A stretch of DNA of 64,000 bases from Mycolicibacterium phocaicum (GTDB lineage Bacteria; Actinomycetota; Actinomycetes; Mycobacteriales; Mycobacteriaceae), in assembly GCF_010731115.1 (NCBI RefSeq), contig NZ_AP022616.1, forward strand, positions 1,860,001 to 1,924,000, given 5' to 3'. This document shows positions 17,907 through 27,093 of the stretch, piece by piece. The position numbers and the translations under genes were made by a program. The stretch's first letter is position 1. Each line of letters starts with the position of its first letter. The notes under the pieces were generated by a model. That model did not search any database, was not told the origin of the DNA, and saw only the letters and a program-made list of their open reading frames with translations.

Positions 17907-18746
17907 TTACTTGAGCATGCTTCCGGCGTCGACGGTCATGGGAAGACCTGTCACATAACGGGATTCGTCCGAGGCCAGGAACAGCACGGCGTTGCTGATG
18001 TCCACTGGCTCGACCCAGCCCACCGGCAGCACGTGCATCATCTGCGCGACGACCTTCATGTCGTCCGGGCCCGGGTTCTCCAGGTCGGGACGGAACAGCT
18101 TCATGGTGCCCTCGTTCATGAACAGCGGGGTGTTCACGTTCGTGGGGTGCACCGAGTTCACCCGGATCGAGTGGTGGCCCAGCTCCACGGCGAAGGTCCG
18201 CATCAGCCCGACCACGCCATGCTTGGCCGCGATGTAGTGCCCCGTGTGCGGGTAGGCCTTGAGTCCGCCCACCGAGCTGGTCAGAATGATCGATCCACCC
18301 TGCCCCTGCGAGATGAGGTGCGGCACCGCGGCTTTGACCGACTTCCAGACGCCGGAGAGGTTGACGTCGATCATGTCGGTCCAGTCTTCTTCGCTGGTGT
18401 GGTCCAGCGTCTGGCCACCGTTTCCGATACCGGCATTGGCGCAGATGATGTCCAGCCGGCCGAGCTGTTCGACGCCGTTGTCGACAGCGGCCTTCACCGC
18501 GGCGTAGTCGCGCACGTCGACCTCGGCGGTGACGATGCGCCGGTTCAGCTGCTTGACCAGGTCCGCCGTTTCGGCAAGGTCGTCCCGCGTCGCGGGTGCG
18601 ATCTGGGGGTTGCTGCTCACCGGACCACAGACGTCGATGGCGATGATGTCGGCGCCCTCTTCGGCGAGCCGCACGGCGTGACTACGCCCCTGACCACGGG
18701 CCGCTCCGGTGATGAATGCGACCTTGCCCTCTACCCGTCCCGCCAT
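17907..18746 (-). CDS. Mycofactocin-type SDR oxidoreductase (A)
   Basis: The 279-residue short-chain dehydrogenase has a [13 protein letters not shown] cofactor loop, an ANAG motif and the S...YxAxK active site (SSVGG then YIAAKHG). The long segment after the second strand (AIDVCGPVSSN..ATRDDLAETADLV) marks the subfamily usually annotated as mycofactocin-coupled SDRs, in which NAD stays bound and electrons pass to the peptide-derived cofactor mycofactocin. I assign this from pattern memory. The ATG at 18746 has GAGGTGG upstream. A near-copy of the TetR operator lies 68 bases upstream, so it should belong to the same regulon as the P450 genes. Substrate: probably a secondary or primary alcohol. 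Confidence 0.88.
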   Translation of the reverse strand: MAGRVEGKVAFITGAARGQGRSHAVRLAEEGADIIAIDVCGPVSSNPQIAPATRDDLAETADLVKQLNRRIVTAEVDVRDYAAVKAAVDNGVEQLGRLDIICANAGIGNGGQTLDHTSEEDWTDMIDVNLSGVWKSVKAAVPHLISQGQGGSIILTSSVGGLKAYPHTGHYIAAKHGVVGLMRTFAVELGHHSIRVNSVHPTNVNTPLFMNEGTMKLFRPDLENPGPDDMKVVAQMMHVLPVGWVEPVDISNAVLFLASDESRYVTGLPMTVDAGSMLK

Positions 18747-18813
18747 GAATCCACCTCGCTGTTGGTTGTCGCCGCCGCCGCGGAATGGCGGTCCGGCCGT
18801 CGATTCCAAAAAT

Positions 18814-18827
18814 TGGTCGATCGATCA
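18814..18827. promoter_or_regulatory. TetR operator copy 1 (upstream of SDR-A)
   Basis: TGGTCGATCGATCA differs at one base from the perfect palindrome TGATCGATCGATCA found at 19606-19619. It lies 68 bases upstream of the SDR-A start codon. The shared flanks (TT before, GG after the run) strengthen the match. Likely bound by the TetR protein encoded between the two sites. Confidence 0.65.
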
Positions 18828-18935
18828 GGAACCATGGCATGCGATGCCGCGCAGTGTCAATGACGAGATTCAAAAAGGCGGCGACGCCGCCGAAATCACC
18901 GAGCGGACGGGCGCGACGGCCCGTCCGGCCACCGG

Positions 18936-19535
18936 TCAGTCGCGCACGACTTCCGCAGCCTTCGTCAACAGCTCGATCTGCCGGTCGATGAACGCGCGGA
19001 GTTCCTCATGCCCCCGGGTCACACCGACCGCATTCTCATTGCCGACGCTGCGCGCGATCTGGGCGACGATCATGGAGATCACCACCGGCGGGTACGCGTC
19101 CAGATTCACGCCGGCGGTCCGCAGAACCAGCGTCACCGCCGCGGTCTCGATATCGCGCACACGTTCCGAGTACGCCTTCAATTCGGCGCCAACGGCCTTG
19201 CGATGGTTGGCCAATGCCATGAATTCGGTGCTCAACACCGTCTGTCGCGGGTCACTGTTGATCCGCCACAGCGCGCGCAGCGGGTCCTCGTCGAGCAACA
19301 CTTCCCGCAGCCGCTCCAGAGCCACTTCCCCGCCGGCACGAAGCGCCTCGACGAACAGGTCGTCCATGGTCGGGAAGTAGTAATAGACCAACGCCTGCTT
19401 GACGCCGGCCTGGGCCGCGACCCGCCGCGAGGTGGCCGCGGCGTATCCCTCGTCGTGCATGATCTGCACCGTCGCCTCGATCAGGCGCTGTCGGGCACCG
19501 CCGTCATCGGCCTTCGATTTGCGTGCCTGGGTCAT
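18936..19535 (-). CDS. TetR-family repressor of the P450/SDR cluster
   Basis: The 199-residue regulator has an N-terminal TetR helix-turn-helix (about 15-60: RLIEATVQIMHDEGYAA, SRRVAAQAGV, ALVYYYFPTMDDLF) and a helical C-terminal ligand domain. It starts at ATG 19535 and is divergent from the P450 gene, 96 bases away. A perfect 14-bp palindrome lies 71 bases upstream, and a one-mismatch copy lies upstream of the SDR-A gene that follows it on the same strand. This layout suggests it represses both arms and itself until a pathway compound releases it. The ligand is unknown. Confidence 0.87.
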   Translation of the reverse strand: MTQARKSKADDGGARQRLIEATVQIMHDEGYAAATSRRVAAQAGVKQALVYYYFPTMDDLFVEALRAGGEVALERLREVLLDEDPLRALWRINSDPRQTVLSTEFMALANHRKAVGAELKAYSERVRDIETAAVTLVLRTAGVNLDAYPPVVISMIVAQIARSVGNENAVGVTRGHEELRAFIDRQIELLTKAAEVVRD

Positions 19536-19597
19536 CGACGAACCCGCCCCGAAATGCTTGACCGGCCGTCGCGGCGCGTGATAGGCATACGGCAGTC

Positions 19598-19619
19598 TAA
19601 CATTTTGATCGATCGATCA
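19598..19619 (+). promoter_or_regulatory. P450 operon -10 element and TetR operator copy 2
   Basis: TAACAT at 19598-19603 fits a mycobacterial -10 hexamer. The perfect 14-bp palindrome TGATCGATCGATCA occupies 19606-19619, directly over the expected transcription start and 12 bases before the P450 ATG. A repressor bound here would block transcription of the P450 operon. The role is inferred from symmetry, position and the second copy at 18814. Confidence 0.65.
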
Positions 19620-19631
19620 GGAGTTGCTGTC

Positions 19632-20933
19632 ATGCAGCCCAAGTCCACAGTGGCCGACCTCGCCGACGTCGACTACTTCACGAACCCCGACATCGCCCAG
19701 GACCCGTACGCGTACTGGGATCACCTGCGTCAGCAGGGGCCTGTCGTTCGCGAACCGCACTACGGCGTGGTGGCGGTGACCGGGTACCAAGAAGTCCAGG
19801 CGGCCTTCAAGGATGTCGATTCGTTCTCGGCGGTCAATGCCATCGGCGGCCCGTTCCCGCCGCTCCCGTTCACCCCGGATGGGGACGACATCAGCGAGCT
19901 CATCGAGGCACACCGTCACGAGTTCCCGATCTTCGAACACATGGTGGTGATGGATCCGCCCGAGCACGAGAACGCCCGGTCCCTGCTGAGCCGGCTGCTG
20001 ACCCCGCGCCGCCTGCAGGAGAACTCGGACTACATGTGGGGTCTCGCCGACCGGCAGTTCGACGAGTTCATCGCGAACGGCCGGTGTGAGTTCCTCGGCG
20101 AGTACGGCAAGCCGTTCGCGACGCTGGCGATCGCGGATCTACTCGGCGTACCCGAGGACGATCGCCCCGAGATCCGGCGCAACCTCGGAGCCGGCAACGT
20201 ACCGGGATCCGCGGTCGGCGCATTGGACCATGAACCCGTCGGCTCCAATCCCCTTCAGTACCTTGACGATCTGTTCAGCGGCTATATCGCCGACCGGCGC
20301 GAGCACCCGCGCGAAGATGTGCTGACCGGGCTGGCCACCGCCACCTATCCCGACGGCTCCGTCCCGCCGCTGCTCGAGGTGGTGCGGCCGGCGACGTTCC
20401 TGTTCGCCGCCGGGCAGGAAACCGTCACGAAGCTGCTCAGTTCCGCCGTCAAGGTGCTGGGCGACAACCCCGGGCTGCAGCATCACCTGCGGGAGAACCG
20501 CGACCTGATCTCGCCATTCATCGAGGAGGCACTGCGCTTCGAGAGCCCCACCAAGGTGGACTTCCGCCTGTGCCGCAAGTCCACCACCCTGGGTGGCGTG
20601 CCGATCAAGGCCGGCACCGTGATGATGCTGTGTCTCGGGGCGGCCAACCGGGATCCCCGAAAGTTCGACAATCCCAACGAGTTCCGTCTCGATCGCAAGA
20701 ACGTGCGCGAACACATCGCCTTCGGCCGTGGCATCCACACCTGCGCCGGCGCTCCCCTGGCCCGGGTCGAGGGCCGGGTCACCATCAACCGCCTACTCGA
20801 CCGGACGCGCGACATCCGGATCAGCGAGGCCAAGCACGGCGCCCCGGGCCATCGCAACTACGGCTACGAGCCGACGTTCCTGCTGCGCGGCCTCACCGAG
20901 CTGCACATCGAGTTCACCGAGGCGCGGCGATGA
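19632..20933 (+). CDS. Cytochrome P450
   Basis: The 433-residue soluble bacterial P450 has the I-helix AGQET motif, the K-helix ExxR (EEALR), and the heme-binding loop FGRGIHTCAGAPLAR with the cysteine ligand. It would hydroxylate a hydrophobic substrate using electrons from a ferredoxin, but no ferredoxin or reductase gene is present in the window. The ATG at 19632 was chosen because CAGGAG precedes it and it starts at the usual family length; the frame is open far upstream by chance. Its stop overlaps the ALDH start (ATGA). As first gene of the operon it probably carries out the first oxidation step. Confidence 0.93.
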   Translation: MQPKSTVADLADVDYFTNPDIAQDPYAYWDHLRQQGPVVREPHYGVVAVTGYQEVQAAFKDVDSFSAVNAIGGPFPPLPFTPDGDDISELIEAHRHEFPIFEHMVVMDPPEHENARSLLSRLLTPRRLQENSDYMWGLADRQFDEFIANGRCEFLGEYGKPFATLAIADLLGVPEDDRPEIRRNLGAGNVPGSAVGALDHEPVGSNPLQYLDDLFSGYIADRREHPREDVLTGLATATYPDGSVPPLLEVVRPATFLFAAGQETVTKLLSSAVKVLGDNPGLQHHLRENRDLISPFIEEALRFESPTKVDFRLCRKSTTLGGVPIKAGTVMMLCLGAANRDPRKFDNPNEFRLDRKNVREHIAFGRGIHTCAGAPLARVEGRVTINRLLDRTRDIRISEAKHGAPGHRNYGYEPTFLLRGLTELHIEFTEARR

Positions 20934-22387
20934 CGGTGCAATCGGTCCTGGAAGACATCACGAACCGGCCGGGCCACGGGGACGTCATCGCGATCATCAA
21001 CCCCGCCACCGAGGAGGTGATCGCCGAATTCCGGGACGGCGGCGCCGAAGCGGTCGACGCTGCCGTGACCCGTGCGCGCGCGAGTTTCACCTCGGGGGTG
21101 TGGAGCGGGCTGCCCGGCAACGAGCGGGCCAAGGTGCTGTGGCGGGTGGCCGATCTGATCGACCAGCACGCCGACGAACTCGCCCAGATCGATTCCCTCA
21201 ACACCGGAATGCCGTATTTCCAGGCGTTCATGATCATGTCGACGTGCGCCGAATCGTTCCGTTACTACGCGGGCTGGTGCACCAAGGTCAACGGCATCGC
21301 CCACGATGTGCAGCAGACCGGCGGCATCACGGGCGCCTTCACCACCATGCACGCCTACACACTCAAAGAGCCCTACGGCGTTGTCGGGCTGATCTTCCCG
21401 TGGAACGGGCCGGTGTTCAACGCGTGCACCAAGCTGGCGCCAGCCCTGGCCGCGGGGTGTAGCTGTGTCGTCAAACCCGCTGAGGAGACGCCCCTTTCGG
21501 CCCTGCTGCTGGAGCGGATCCTGGCCGAGGCCGGCGTACCGGGCGGCGTGGTCAACCTCGTCACCGGATACGGCCACACGGTCGGCGCGGCGATCACCGC
21601 GCATCCCGGCGTCGACAAGGTCGCCTTCACCGGCTCCACCGAAGTGGGCAAGCAGATCGTGCAGGCCGCCGGCGGTGGCAATCTCAAGCGGGTCGCGCTC
21701 GAATTGGGCGGCAAGTCACCGGTTCTGATCTACGACGACGCCGATCTGGACACCGCCATCACGATGGCGGCGATGGGTATCTTCATCCATTCCGGGCAGG
21801 GCTGCATCAGCGGATCGCGAATCTTCGCCCAGCGAAGCGTGTACGAGAAGGTGGTCGAGGGCGTCGCCAACATCGCTAACTCGGTGAAGCTCGGTGCACC
21901 GACAGAAGACGGCGTCCTGATCGGCCCGATCATCAGCGCCAAGCAGCTCGACCAGGTGTTGGGCTTCATCGATGGGGGCCGCCGGGATGGCGTCGAGATA
22001 GTCGCCGGCGGAGACCGGCTGGATCGCAGTGGATTCTTCGTGCACCCAACGGTTCTCACCGATGTCGCGCCCACCGCGCGGCTGTACCAGCAGGAGATCT
22101 TCGGGCCGGTGGTCGCGATCCTGCCGTTCGATGACGACGACGAGGTCGTGGCCCTGGCCAACGATTCCGAGTACGGACTGGCCGCGACGGCCTGGACCAA
22201 GGACATCGGCCGCGCGCACCGACTCGCCAAACGTCTCGACGCCGGCACCGTCACGCTGAACTGCCAGATGGTGTTCGACCACTCGATGCCCTTCGGCGGC
22301 TACAAGCAGTCCGGCTGGGGGCATGAATGGGGACGCGACGGCATCGAGAGCTTCCTGAAGACCAAGACGGTTTACACCCAACTTTGA
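20930..22387 (+). CDS. Aldehyde dehydrogenase of the P450 operon
   Basis: The 485-residue ALDH has [15 protein letters not shown] with the general-base glutamate, catalytic cysteine in GQGCISGSR, and the C-terminal [12 protein letters not shown] motif. It should oxidise an aldehyde made by the operon's dehydrogenases to the acid with NAD. The ATG at 20930 overlaps the P450 stop by four bases, so translation is coupled. It is a distinct paralogue of the aldehyde dehydrogenase at 13.6 kb, which has a different active-site loop (QSCACSS). Confidence 0.93.
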   Translation: MTVQSVLEDITNRPGHGDVIAIINPATEEVIAEFRDGGAEAVDAAVTRARASFTSGVWSGLPGNERAKVLWRVADLIDQHADELAQIDSLNTGMPYFQAFMIMSTCAESFRYYAGWCTKVNGIAHDVQQTGGITGAFTTMHAYTLKEPYGVVGLIFPWNGPVFNACTKLAPALAAGCSCVVKPAEETPLSALLLERILAEAGVPGGVVNLVTGYGHTVGAAITAHPGVDKVAFTGSTEVGKQIVQAAGGGNLKRVALELGGKSPVLIYDDADLDTAITMAAMGIFIHSGQGCISGSRIFAQRSVYEKVVEGVANIANSVKLGAPTEDGVLIGPIISAKQLDQVLGFIDGGRRDGVEIVAGGDRLDRSGFFVHPTVLTDVAPTARLYQQEIFGPVVAILPFDDDDEVVALANDSEYGLAATAWTKDIGRAHRLAKRLDAGTVTLNCQMVFDHSMPFGGYKQSGWGHEWGRDGIESFLKTKTVYTQL

Positions 22388-22407
22388 GTACACGGCAAGG
22401 AGTTCAG

Positions 22408-23238
22408 ATGGGATCGTTGGACGGGAAGGTCGCCTTCATCACCGGCGCGGCCCGTGGGCAGGGGCGTAGCCACGCCGTGCATCTCGCCAGAGAAGGTGCG
22501 GGCATCATCGCCGTGGACATCTGCGCCGACATCGCGTCGAACGGCTACCCCATGGCCAGCCGCGACGAGCTCTCCGAAACCGTGGCTCTCGTCGAATCGG
22601 TGGGCGGCAAGATCGTCGCCGACGTCGCCGACGTCCGTGATTTCGCCGAACTCAAGTCAGCGGTGGATGCCGGCGTCGAGCAATTCGGTCGCCTCGACAT
22701 CGTCTGCGCGAACGCCGGCATCGCCACGATGGCATTCCGTGAGCTGACCATCGAAGAAGAACTCGAGATGTGGACCGACGTCATCGACGTCAACCTGACG
22801 GGCGCCCTGCACACCGCCAAGGCCGCGATCCCCCACATCATCGCCGGCGGGCGCGGCGGGTCGATCATCTTCACCAGCTCCACTGCCGGGCTCAAGGGCT
22901 TCGGCGGTTCGCAGGCCGGCGGTCTGGGATATGCGGCGTCCAAGCACGGCATCGTCGGACTCATGCGAACACTGGCCAATGCGCTTGCCCCACAGAGCAT
23001 CCGGGTCAACACCGTGCACCCGACCGCCGTCAACACCATGATGGCGGTCAACCCGGCCATGACGGCGTTTCTGGAGAACTACCCCGATGGTGGCCCACAC
23101 CTGCAGAACCCCATGCCTGTCGGGCTGCTCGAACCAGAAGACATCAGCCACGCCGTCGCCTTCCTGGCCTCCGATGCGGCGCAATACATCACCGGGGTCA
23201 CGCTTCCGGTCGACGCCGGCTTCTGCAACAAGCTGTGA
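22408..23238 (+). CDS. Mycofactocin-type SDR oxidoreductase (B)
   Basis: The 276-residue short-chain dehydrogenase of the same subfamily as SDR-A has [13 protein letters not shown], the long DICADIAS...[12 protein letters not shown] insert, CANAGIA, and the active site SSTAG...GYAASKHG. It starts at ATG 22408 with CAAGGAG upstream, 20 bases after the ALDH stop, and overlaps SDR-C by four bases. It probably acts on an alcohol from the P450 step and may pass electrons to mycofactocin. No mycofactocin biosynthesis gene is in the window. Confidence 0.88.
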   Translation: MGSLDGKVAFITGAARGQGRSHAVHLAREGAGIIAVDICADIASNGYPMASRDELSETVALVESVGGKIVADVADVRDFAELKSAVDAGVEQFGRLDIVCANAGIATMAFRELTIEEELEMWTDVIDVNLTGALHTAKAAIPHIIAGGRGGSIIFTSSTAGLKGFGGSQAGGLGYAASKHGIVGLMRTLANALAPQSIRVNTVHPTAVNTMMAVNPAMTAFLENYPDGGPHLQNPMPVGLLEPEDISHAVAFLASDAAQYITGVTLPVDAGFCNKL

Positions 23239-24047
23239 ATGCCGGCACCGGCAGAGTCGCCGGCAAGAAGATATTGATCACGGGCGCGGCCCGCGGGATG
23301 GGCCGCAGCCACGCGGTGCGCCTCGCCGAGGAGGGCGCCGATCTCATTCTCGCGGACATCTGCGAGTCCCTCGCCGTCCTCGAGTACCCACTGGCCACGC
23401 GCGACGATCTCGACGAAACCGCCAGACTGGTGCGGGAATCCGGACGCCGCGCCGCGACGTACGTCGTCGACGTCCGCGATGCCGACGCGTTGCGCGCGGC
23501 AGTCGACGACGGCGTGCAGCAGTTGGGCGGCCTCGACGGCGCCATTGCCAATGCCGGGGTCCTCACCGCGGGCACGTGGGACACCACCACCGCAGAACAA
23601 TGGCGCGCCGTGGTCGATGTGAACCTGATCGGGACGTGGAACACCTGCGCAGCGGCGCTGCCCCACCTGATCGACCGAGGCGGCAGCATCGTCAACATCA
23701 GCTCCGCTGCCGGTACCAAAGGGACACCGCTTCACCTCCCCTATACCGCGTCCAAGCACGGGATCGTGGGGCTCAGCAAGAGCCTGGCCAATGAGGTTGC
23801 CGCGCAGGGTGTTCGAGTGAACACAGTGCATCCCACCGGAGTGCCGACCGGAATGCAGCCGCCGTCCCTGCACGCCCTGATCCGGGAGACGCGGCCTGAC
23901 CTGGCACCGCTTTTCGCCAATGCCCTACCGGTCGTCATGGCCGAGGCCATCGACATCAGCAACGCGGTGCTGTACCTGATGTCCGACGAATCCCGTTACG
24001 TCACGGGCCTCGAACTCAAAGTCGATGCCGGCGTCACCATTCGGTGA
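23235..24047 (+). CDS. Mycofactocin-type SDR oxidoreductase (C)
   Basis: The 270-residue short-chain dehydrogenase, a third member of the subfamily, has [13 protein letters not shown], the insert [25 protein letters not shown], and [21 protein letters not shown] with the Y-K pair. The GTG at 23235 forms a GTGA overlap with SDR-B and gives a start near the family N-terminus; a nearby ATG at 23239 is out of frame. Having three related but distinct SDRs suggests different alcohol intermediates or stereoisomers. Confidence 0.86.
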   Translation: MNAGTGRVAGKKILITGAARGMGRSHAVRLAEEGADLILADICESLAVLEYPLATRDDLDETARLVRESGRRAATYVVDVRDADALRAAVDDGVQQLGGLDGAIANAGVLTAGTWDTTTAEQWRAVVDVNLIGTWNTCAAALPHLIDRGGSIVNISSAAGTKGTPLHLPYTASKHGIVGLSKSLANEVAAQGVRVNTVHPTGVPTGMQPPSLHALIRETRPDLAPLFANALPVVMAEAIDISNAVLYLMSDESRYVTGLELKVDAGVTIR

Positions 24048-24063
24048 GCCAGAGAGGACGAAC

Positions 24064-24858
24064 ATGACAGAGCTGGACACCGAGCGCGGCAGGCTGGCCT
24101 ACGCCGAAGTCATGACGGTTGCCGCACCACCGCAGTCAACCCCGGTGGACGACCATTTGCGGGATGTGGTCTTCGGCGACGTCTGGCAGCGGCCAGGACT
24201 GACCCGGCGCGAACGTCGCTTCATCACCCTCCCCTGCGTCGCGGACGCCGATGCCGAAGATCCGTTGCGCGCACATGTTTACGCCGCCCTCAACAGTGGT
24301 GACATCACGATCGTCGAGATGCGGGAAACCGTCCTGCATTTCGCCGTGTATGCCGGCTGGCCGAAGGCTTCCCGCTTCAACATGATCGTCGACCAGGAGT
24401 GGAACCGCATCCATCAGGAGCGGGGCCTGCCGGTACCCGAGCCCGAACGGCTGCTGCCGCTTCCCACTCCCAGTGACCCCGAAGAACGCCTGGCCGTCGG
24501 CGCGCAGTGCTTCAAGGACATCAACTGCCTGCCGTTCGCGCCGAACCAGGACAACCCATTCCAGGGCGCCGGCATCTTGAACTTCGTCTTCGGCGAAATG
24601 TGGCTGCGGCCCGGGCTGGCGAGAAAGGAACGGCGCCTGATCACCGTGGCCTGTGTCGCCTTCCAGGACGCGCCGTTTCCCATCGTCAGCCACGTCTACG
24701 CCGCGTTGAAGAGCCGCGACGTGTCGTTCGACGAGATGGACGAACTGATGCTGCATTTCGCCGCACACTGCGGATGGCCGAAAGCCGCACATCTGAGTCA
24801 GGTTGCCGCCGAGCAGAAACGGCGCGTGACGCAGGAGTGGGCCGCCGAGGCCGGCTGA
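24064..24858 (+). CDS. Tandem carboxymuconolactone-decarboxylase-like protein
   Basis: The 264-residue protein is built of two CMD/AhpD-like repeats (about 30-115 and 160-250). Each holds the same series: VFGxxWxRPGL, RRERRxIT, HVYAAL, and a final EMxExxLHFAxxxGWPKA. No CxxC redox pair is present, so a peroxidase role like AhpD is unlikely. A decarboxylase or lactone-handling role is more plausible. It starts at ATG 24064, 16 bases after SDR-C, and is the last gene of the P450 operon. It ends directly against the convergent mddA gene. Confidence 0.82.
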   Translation: MTELDTERGRLAYAEVMTVAAPPQSTPVDDHLRDVVFGDVWQRPGLTRRERRFITLPCVADADAEDPLRAHVYAALNSGDITIVEMRETVLHFAVYAGWPKASRFNMIVDQEWNRIHQERGLPVPEPERLLPLPTPSDPEERLAVGAQCFKDINCLPFAPNQDNPFQGAGILNFVFGEMWLRPGLARKERRLITVACVAFQDAPFPIVSHVYAALKSRDVSFDEMDELMLHFAAHCGWPKAAHLSQVAAEQKRRVTQEWAAEAG

Positions 24859-25683
24859 TCACCGCCACAACTTCGGCACGAGCATCGGCACGCGGTCGCG
24901 ATACACGCGGTACTGCTCGCCCAGCGCGGCGATCAGGTCGCGCTCCTCGAGCTGGATTGCCACCAGGATGTACCCGGTCGTGGTGAGCGAGAACAGCAGG
25001 TGCCCGGCCGTCATGGTCGGCGTGGCCCAGAAGGCGACGACGAATCCGAGCATCAGCGGGTGCCGCACCAGCCGGTAGAGGAGCACCGTGCGGAAACCGT
25101 TGTCCGCATGGGCCTTCGACTGCCACGCGAGCACCACCTGGCGGACGCCGAAGAGTTCGAAGTGGTCGATCATGAACGTCGAAGCGAGCACCGTCATCCA
25201 GCCCACGGTCGCCAGTGCGTACAGCGCCACGGCAGCCGGCTCGGAATCCACCTGCCACACCACCGTGTCGATCGAGCGCCACTGCCAGAACACCAGCGCG
25301 AGTGCCGCAGACGCGAACAGCACGTAGGTGCTCCGCTCGATGGCGACCGGCACGAAACGGGTCCACCACCGTTTGAAAGCCGGCCGGGCCATCACGCTGT
25401 GCTGGACCGCGAAAACGCTCAACAAGCCGAGGTCGATGATCACCGCTTGTCCGACCGGCGCGTGGATTGCGCGGTCGACGCTGCGCGGCACGATGACGTC
25501 TGCGACGAACCACATGGCGTAAACGAACACACCGAGGAATAACGCGTAGCTCACCGCGCCGTAGGCCAGCGTGGCCCTGCGGGCTCCCGGTCGATCGTCG
25601 GGTCGGTTCGTGGGGTGACGGAGCACCGGGCAGCTGGTGATCTTCGGTCCGGCAACGACATCCGGCGGCGGTGTGGGGCTCAT
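24859..25683 (-). CDS. mddA: Methanethiol S-methyltransferase (MddA-like), membrane protein
   Basis: The 274-residue integral membrane protein of the isoprenylcysteine methyltransferase-like superfamily has several hydrophobic helices. The signature runs LLSVFAVQHSVMARPAFKRWW, RSTYVLFAS, MIDHFELFGVRQV, the SAM-site RLVRHPLMLGF, FWATPTMTAGHLLF and QLEERDLIAALGEQYRVYR. This is the pattern I know for MddA, which methylates methanethiol to dimethyl sulfide. The ATG at 25683 has GAGAGGA upstream; a longer start at 25719 is less likely. It is convergent with the P450 operon and has its own promoter region (247 bases, nothing else recognised). Confidence 0.8.
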   Translation of the reverse strand: MSPTPPPDVVAGPKITSCPVLRHPTNRPDDRPGARRATLAYGAVSYALFLGVFVYAMWFVADVIVPRSVDRAIHAPVGQAVIIDLGLLSVFAVQHSVMARPAFKRWWTRFVPVAIERSTYVLFASAALALVFWQWRSIDTVVWQVDSEPAAVALYALATVGWMTVLASTFMIDHFELFGVRQVVLAWQSKAHADNGFRTVLLYRLVRHPLMLGFVVAFWATPTMTAGHLLFSLTTTGYILVAIQLEERDLIAALGEQYRVYRDRVPMLVPKLWR

Positions 25684-25930
25684 GGGAGTTCCTCTCGGGT
25701 AGTGCAGTTTTGTAGTCACCCGACGATGCGTCCCGGCTCTGCACCAAACGTTGCACCGCTATGAAATGCCGAGGTCAACGCGGTCCCCGGTAGACACACA
25801 CACCTCGTGCGCCCTGCTTCCGCCGTCGGCGCGTGCCGGTCACCTGCGCCTTTCACGACTTCTTCAGCAGCGGGCAACGCCACTCGCGCACCGTCAGTGC
25901 GACAACCCCCACTGCCAGAGGAGAGCAGCA

Positions 25931-26500
25931 ATGAACGGAATCATCCGCCTGGGCGGCGTGGCCGCCGTCGCGACGATCGTCGGCCTCGGCGCCGGCACCG
26001 CCGTAGCGGCGCCCGCGCAAACCGACGGCGCCATGCTCTACATCTGCCAAGACATCGGGAACCCGAGCAGCTACCGGATCACGGTCAAAGGCGCCTATCC
26101 GATGCAGCAGCCCGACGCGGCCGGCTACCTCATCCACATGAACGACGGCAATCATCCCGGTGGCTCCGGTCCCGGCGGGCTGCGCGTTCAGCTCAAGGCC
26201 GACAATCCCGGCAACAACTCCGACTACGACATCGGCTACGGCTTCTACCCCACGACCCAGACCACCAGTGAGGGTTATTTGAAGGCGGGCCCCAGTGGCC
26301 TCGAGTACCGGCGCGAAATGGTCGTCCCCCGACCGAATTTCAACGAGGACTACCGGCAGCCCGGCGCCGACGACAACGTCGACGAGGTCTATGCCGTCGC
26401 GACGTTCCGCGACGGTGGCGGCGGCGAACGGCGTGCTGTGACGCAGGTGATCACACGCAATTTCGAGGTGCCGGGCATCTGCGACGGCTGCTGCCACTGA
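25931..26500 (+). CDS. Secreted protein with C-terminal CDGCC motif (paralogue 1)
   Basis: The 189-residue exported protein has a signal peptide (hydrophobic stretch 8-26, cleavage near VAA-PAQ). The mature part starts with GAMLYICQDIGNPSSYRITV and ends with the cysteine cluster CDGCCH. It shares its whole layout with the next gene. I do not recognise a family of known function. The conserved cysteines (one near the start, three at the end) could form disulfides or bind metal. A GAGGAG-type ribosome site precedes the ATG at 25931. The pair is probably one transcript. Confidence 0.75.
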   Translation: MNGIIRLGGVAAVATIVGLGAGTAVAAPAQTDGAMLYICQDIGNPSSYRITVKGAYPMQQPDAAGYLIHMNDGNHPGGSGPGGLRVQLKADNPGNNSDYDIGYGFYPTTQTTSEGYLKAGPSGLEYRREMVVPRPNFNEDYRQPGADDNVDEVYAVATFRDGGGGERRAVTQVITRNFEVPGICDGCCH

Positions 26501-26517
26501 GACACGAGGAAACGACA

Positions 26518-27093
26518 ATGAACAACAACTCATGGCCGGTGAAACTCACCGCGACCGTACTCGCCTTGACCGCCGTTACCACCGCACCCGCGGTCGCAGC
26601 TCCCAAGCCCAGCGGCGCAACGCTTTTCCTCTGTCCCGATTTCGGGAAGCCGGGCTCGTACCGGGTGACCATCCGCGGCGTCTTCCCGATGACACAGGCC
26701 GACGCCGAGGGCTACCTCATCCACATCGACGACAATCCGGCCAAGCCGGGCCACATGGTCTACTACCTGCAGGACGACGACGGCCATGGCCACGAGGGAG
26801 ACAGCAGCATCGCCTACCTCACAGTGCCGCACAGACATTCGGATGCGGGCGGCTTCCTCCGGGCCGGCCCTGGTGGCCTGGAATACCAGCGTGAGTTGTC
26901 GGTGCGCACCTACGACCTCGATGCCGACGGCACCAAGTGGTACGACCCCGACCGGGTTACCGGCGAAGATCTCGACGAGATCTATGCCGCGGCAACATTC
27001 ATCGACGCCGATGGTGGCGCAAGGACGCAGATCAGCCAGCAGATCACCAAGGACTTCACCGCGCCCGGCGTCTGCGACGGGTGCTGTTCCTAG
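26518..27093 (+). CDS. Secreted protein with C-terminal CDGCC motif (paralogue 2)
   Basis: The 191-residue exported paralogue of the preceding gene starts 17 bases after it. The signal peptide runs to about residue 28 (AVAAPK). Shared segments are GATLFLCPDFGKPGSYRVTI, the PMTQADAEGYLIHIDDN motif, a GPGGLEYQREL block, and a DLDEIYAAATF block before the terminal CDGCCS. A His/Asp-rich stretch (DDDGHGHEGD) is unique to this copy. Function unknown; tandem duplication followed by divergence is evident. The stop overlaps the convergent HNH gene by four bases. Confidence 0.75.
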   Translation: MNNNSWPVKLTATVLALTAVTTAPAVAAPKPSGATLFLCPDFGKPGSYRVTIRGVFPMTQADAEGYLIHIDDNPAKPGHMVYYLQDDDGHGHEGDSSIAYLTVPHRHSDAGGFLRAGPGGLEYQRELSVRTYDLDADGTKWYDPDRVTGEDLDEIYAAATFIDADGGARTQISQQITKDFTAPGVCDGCCS

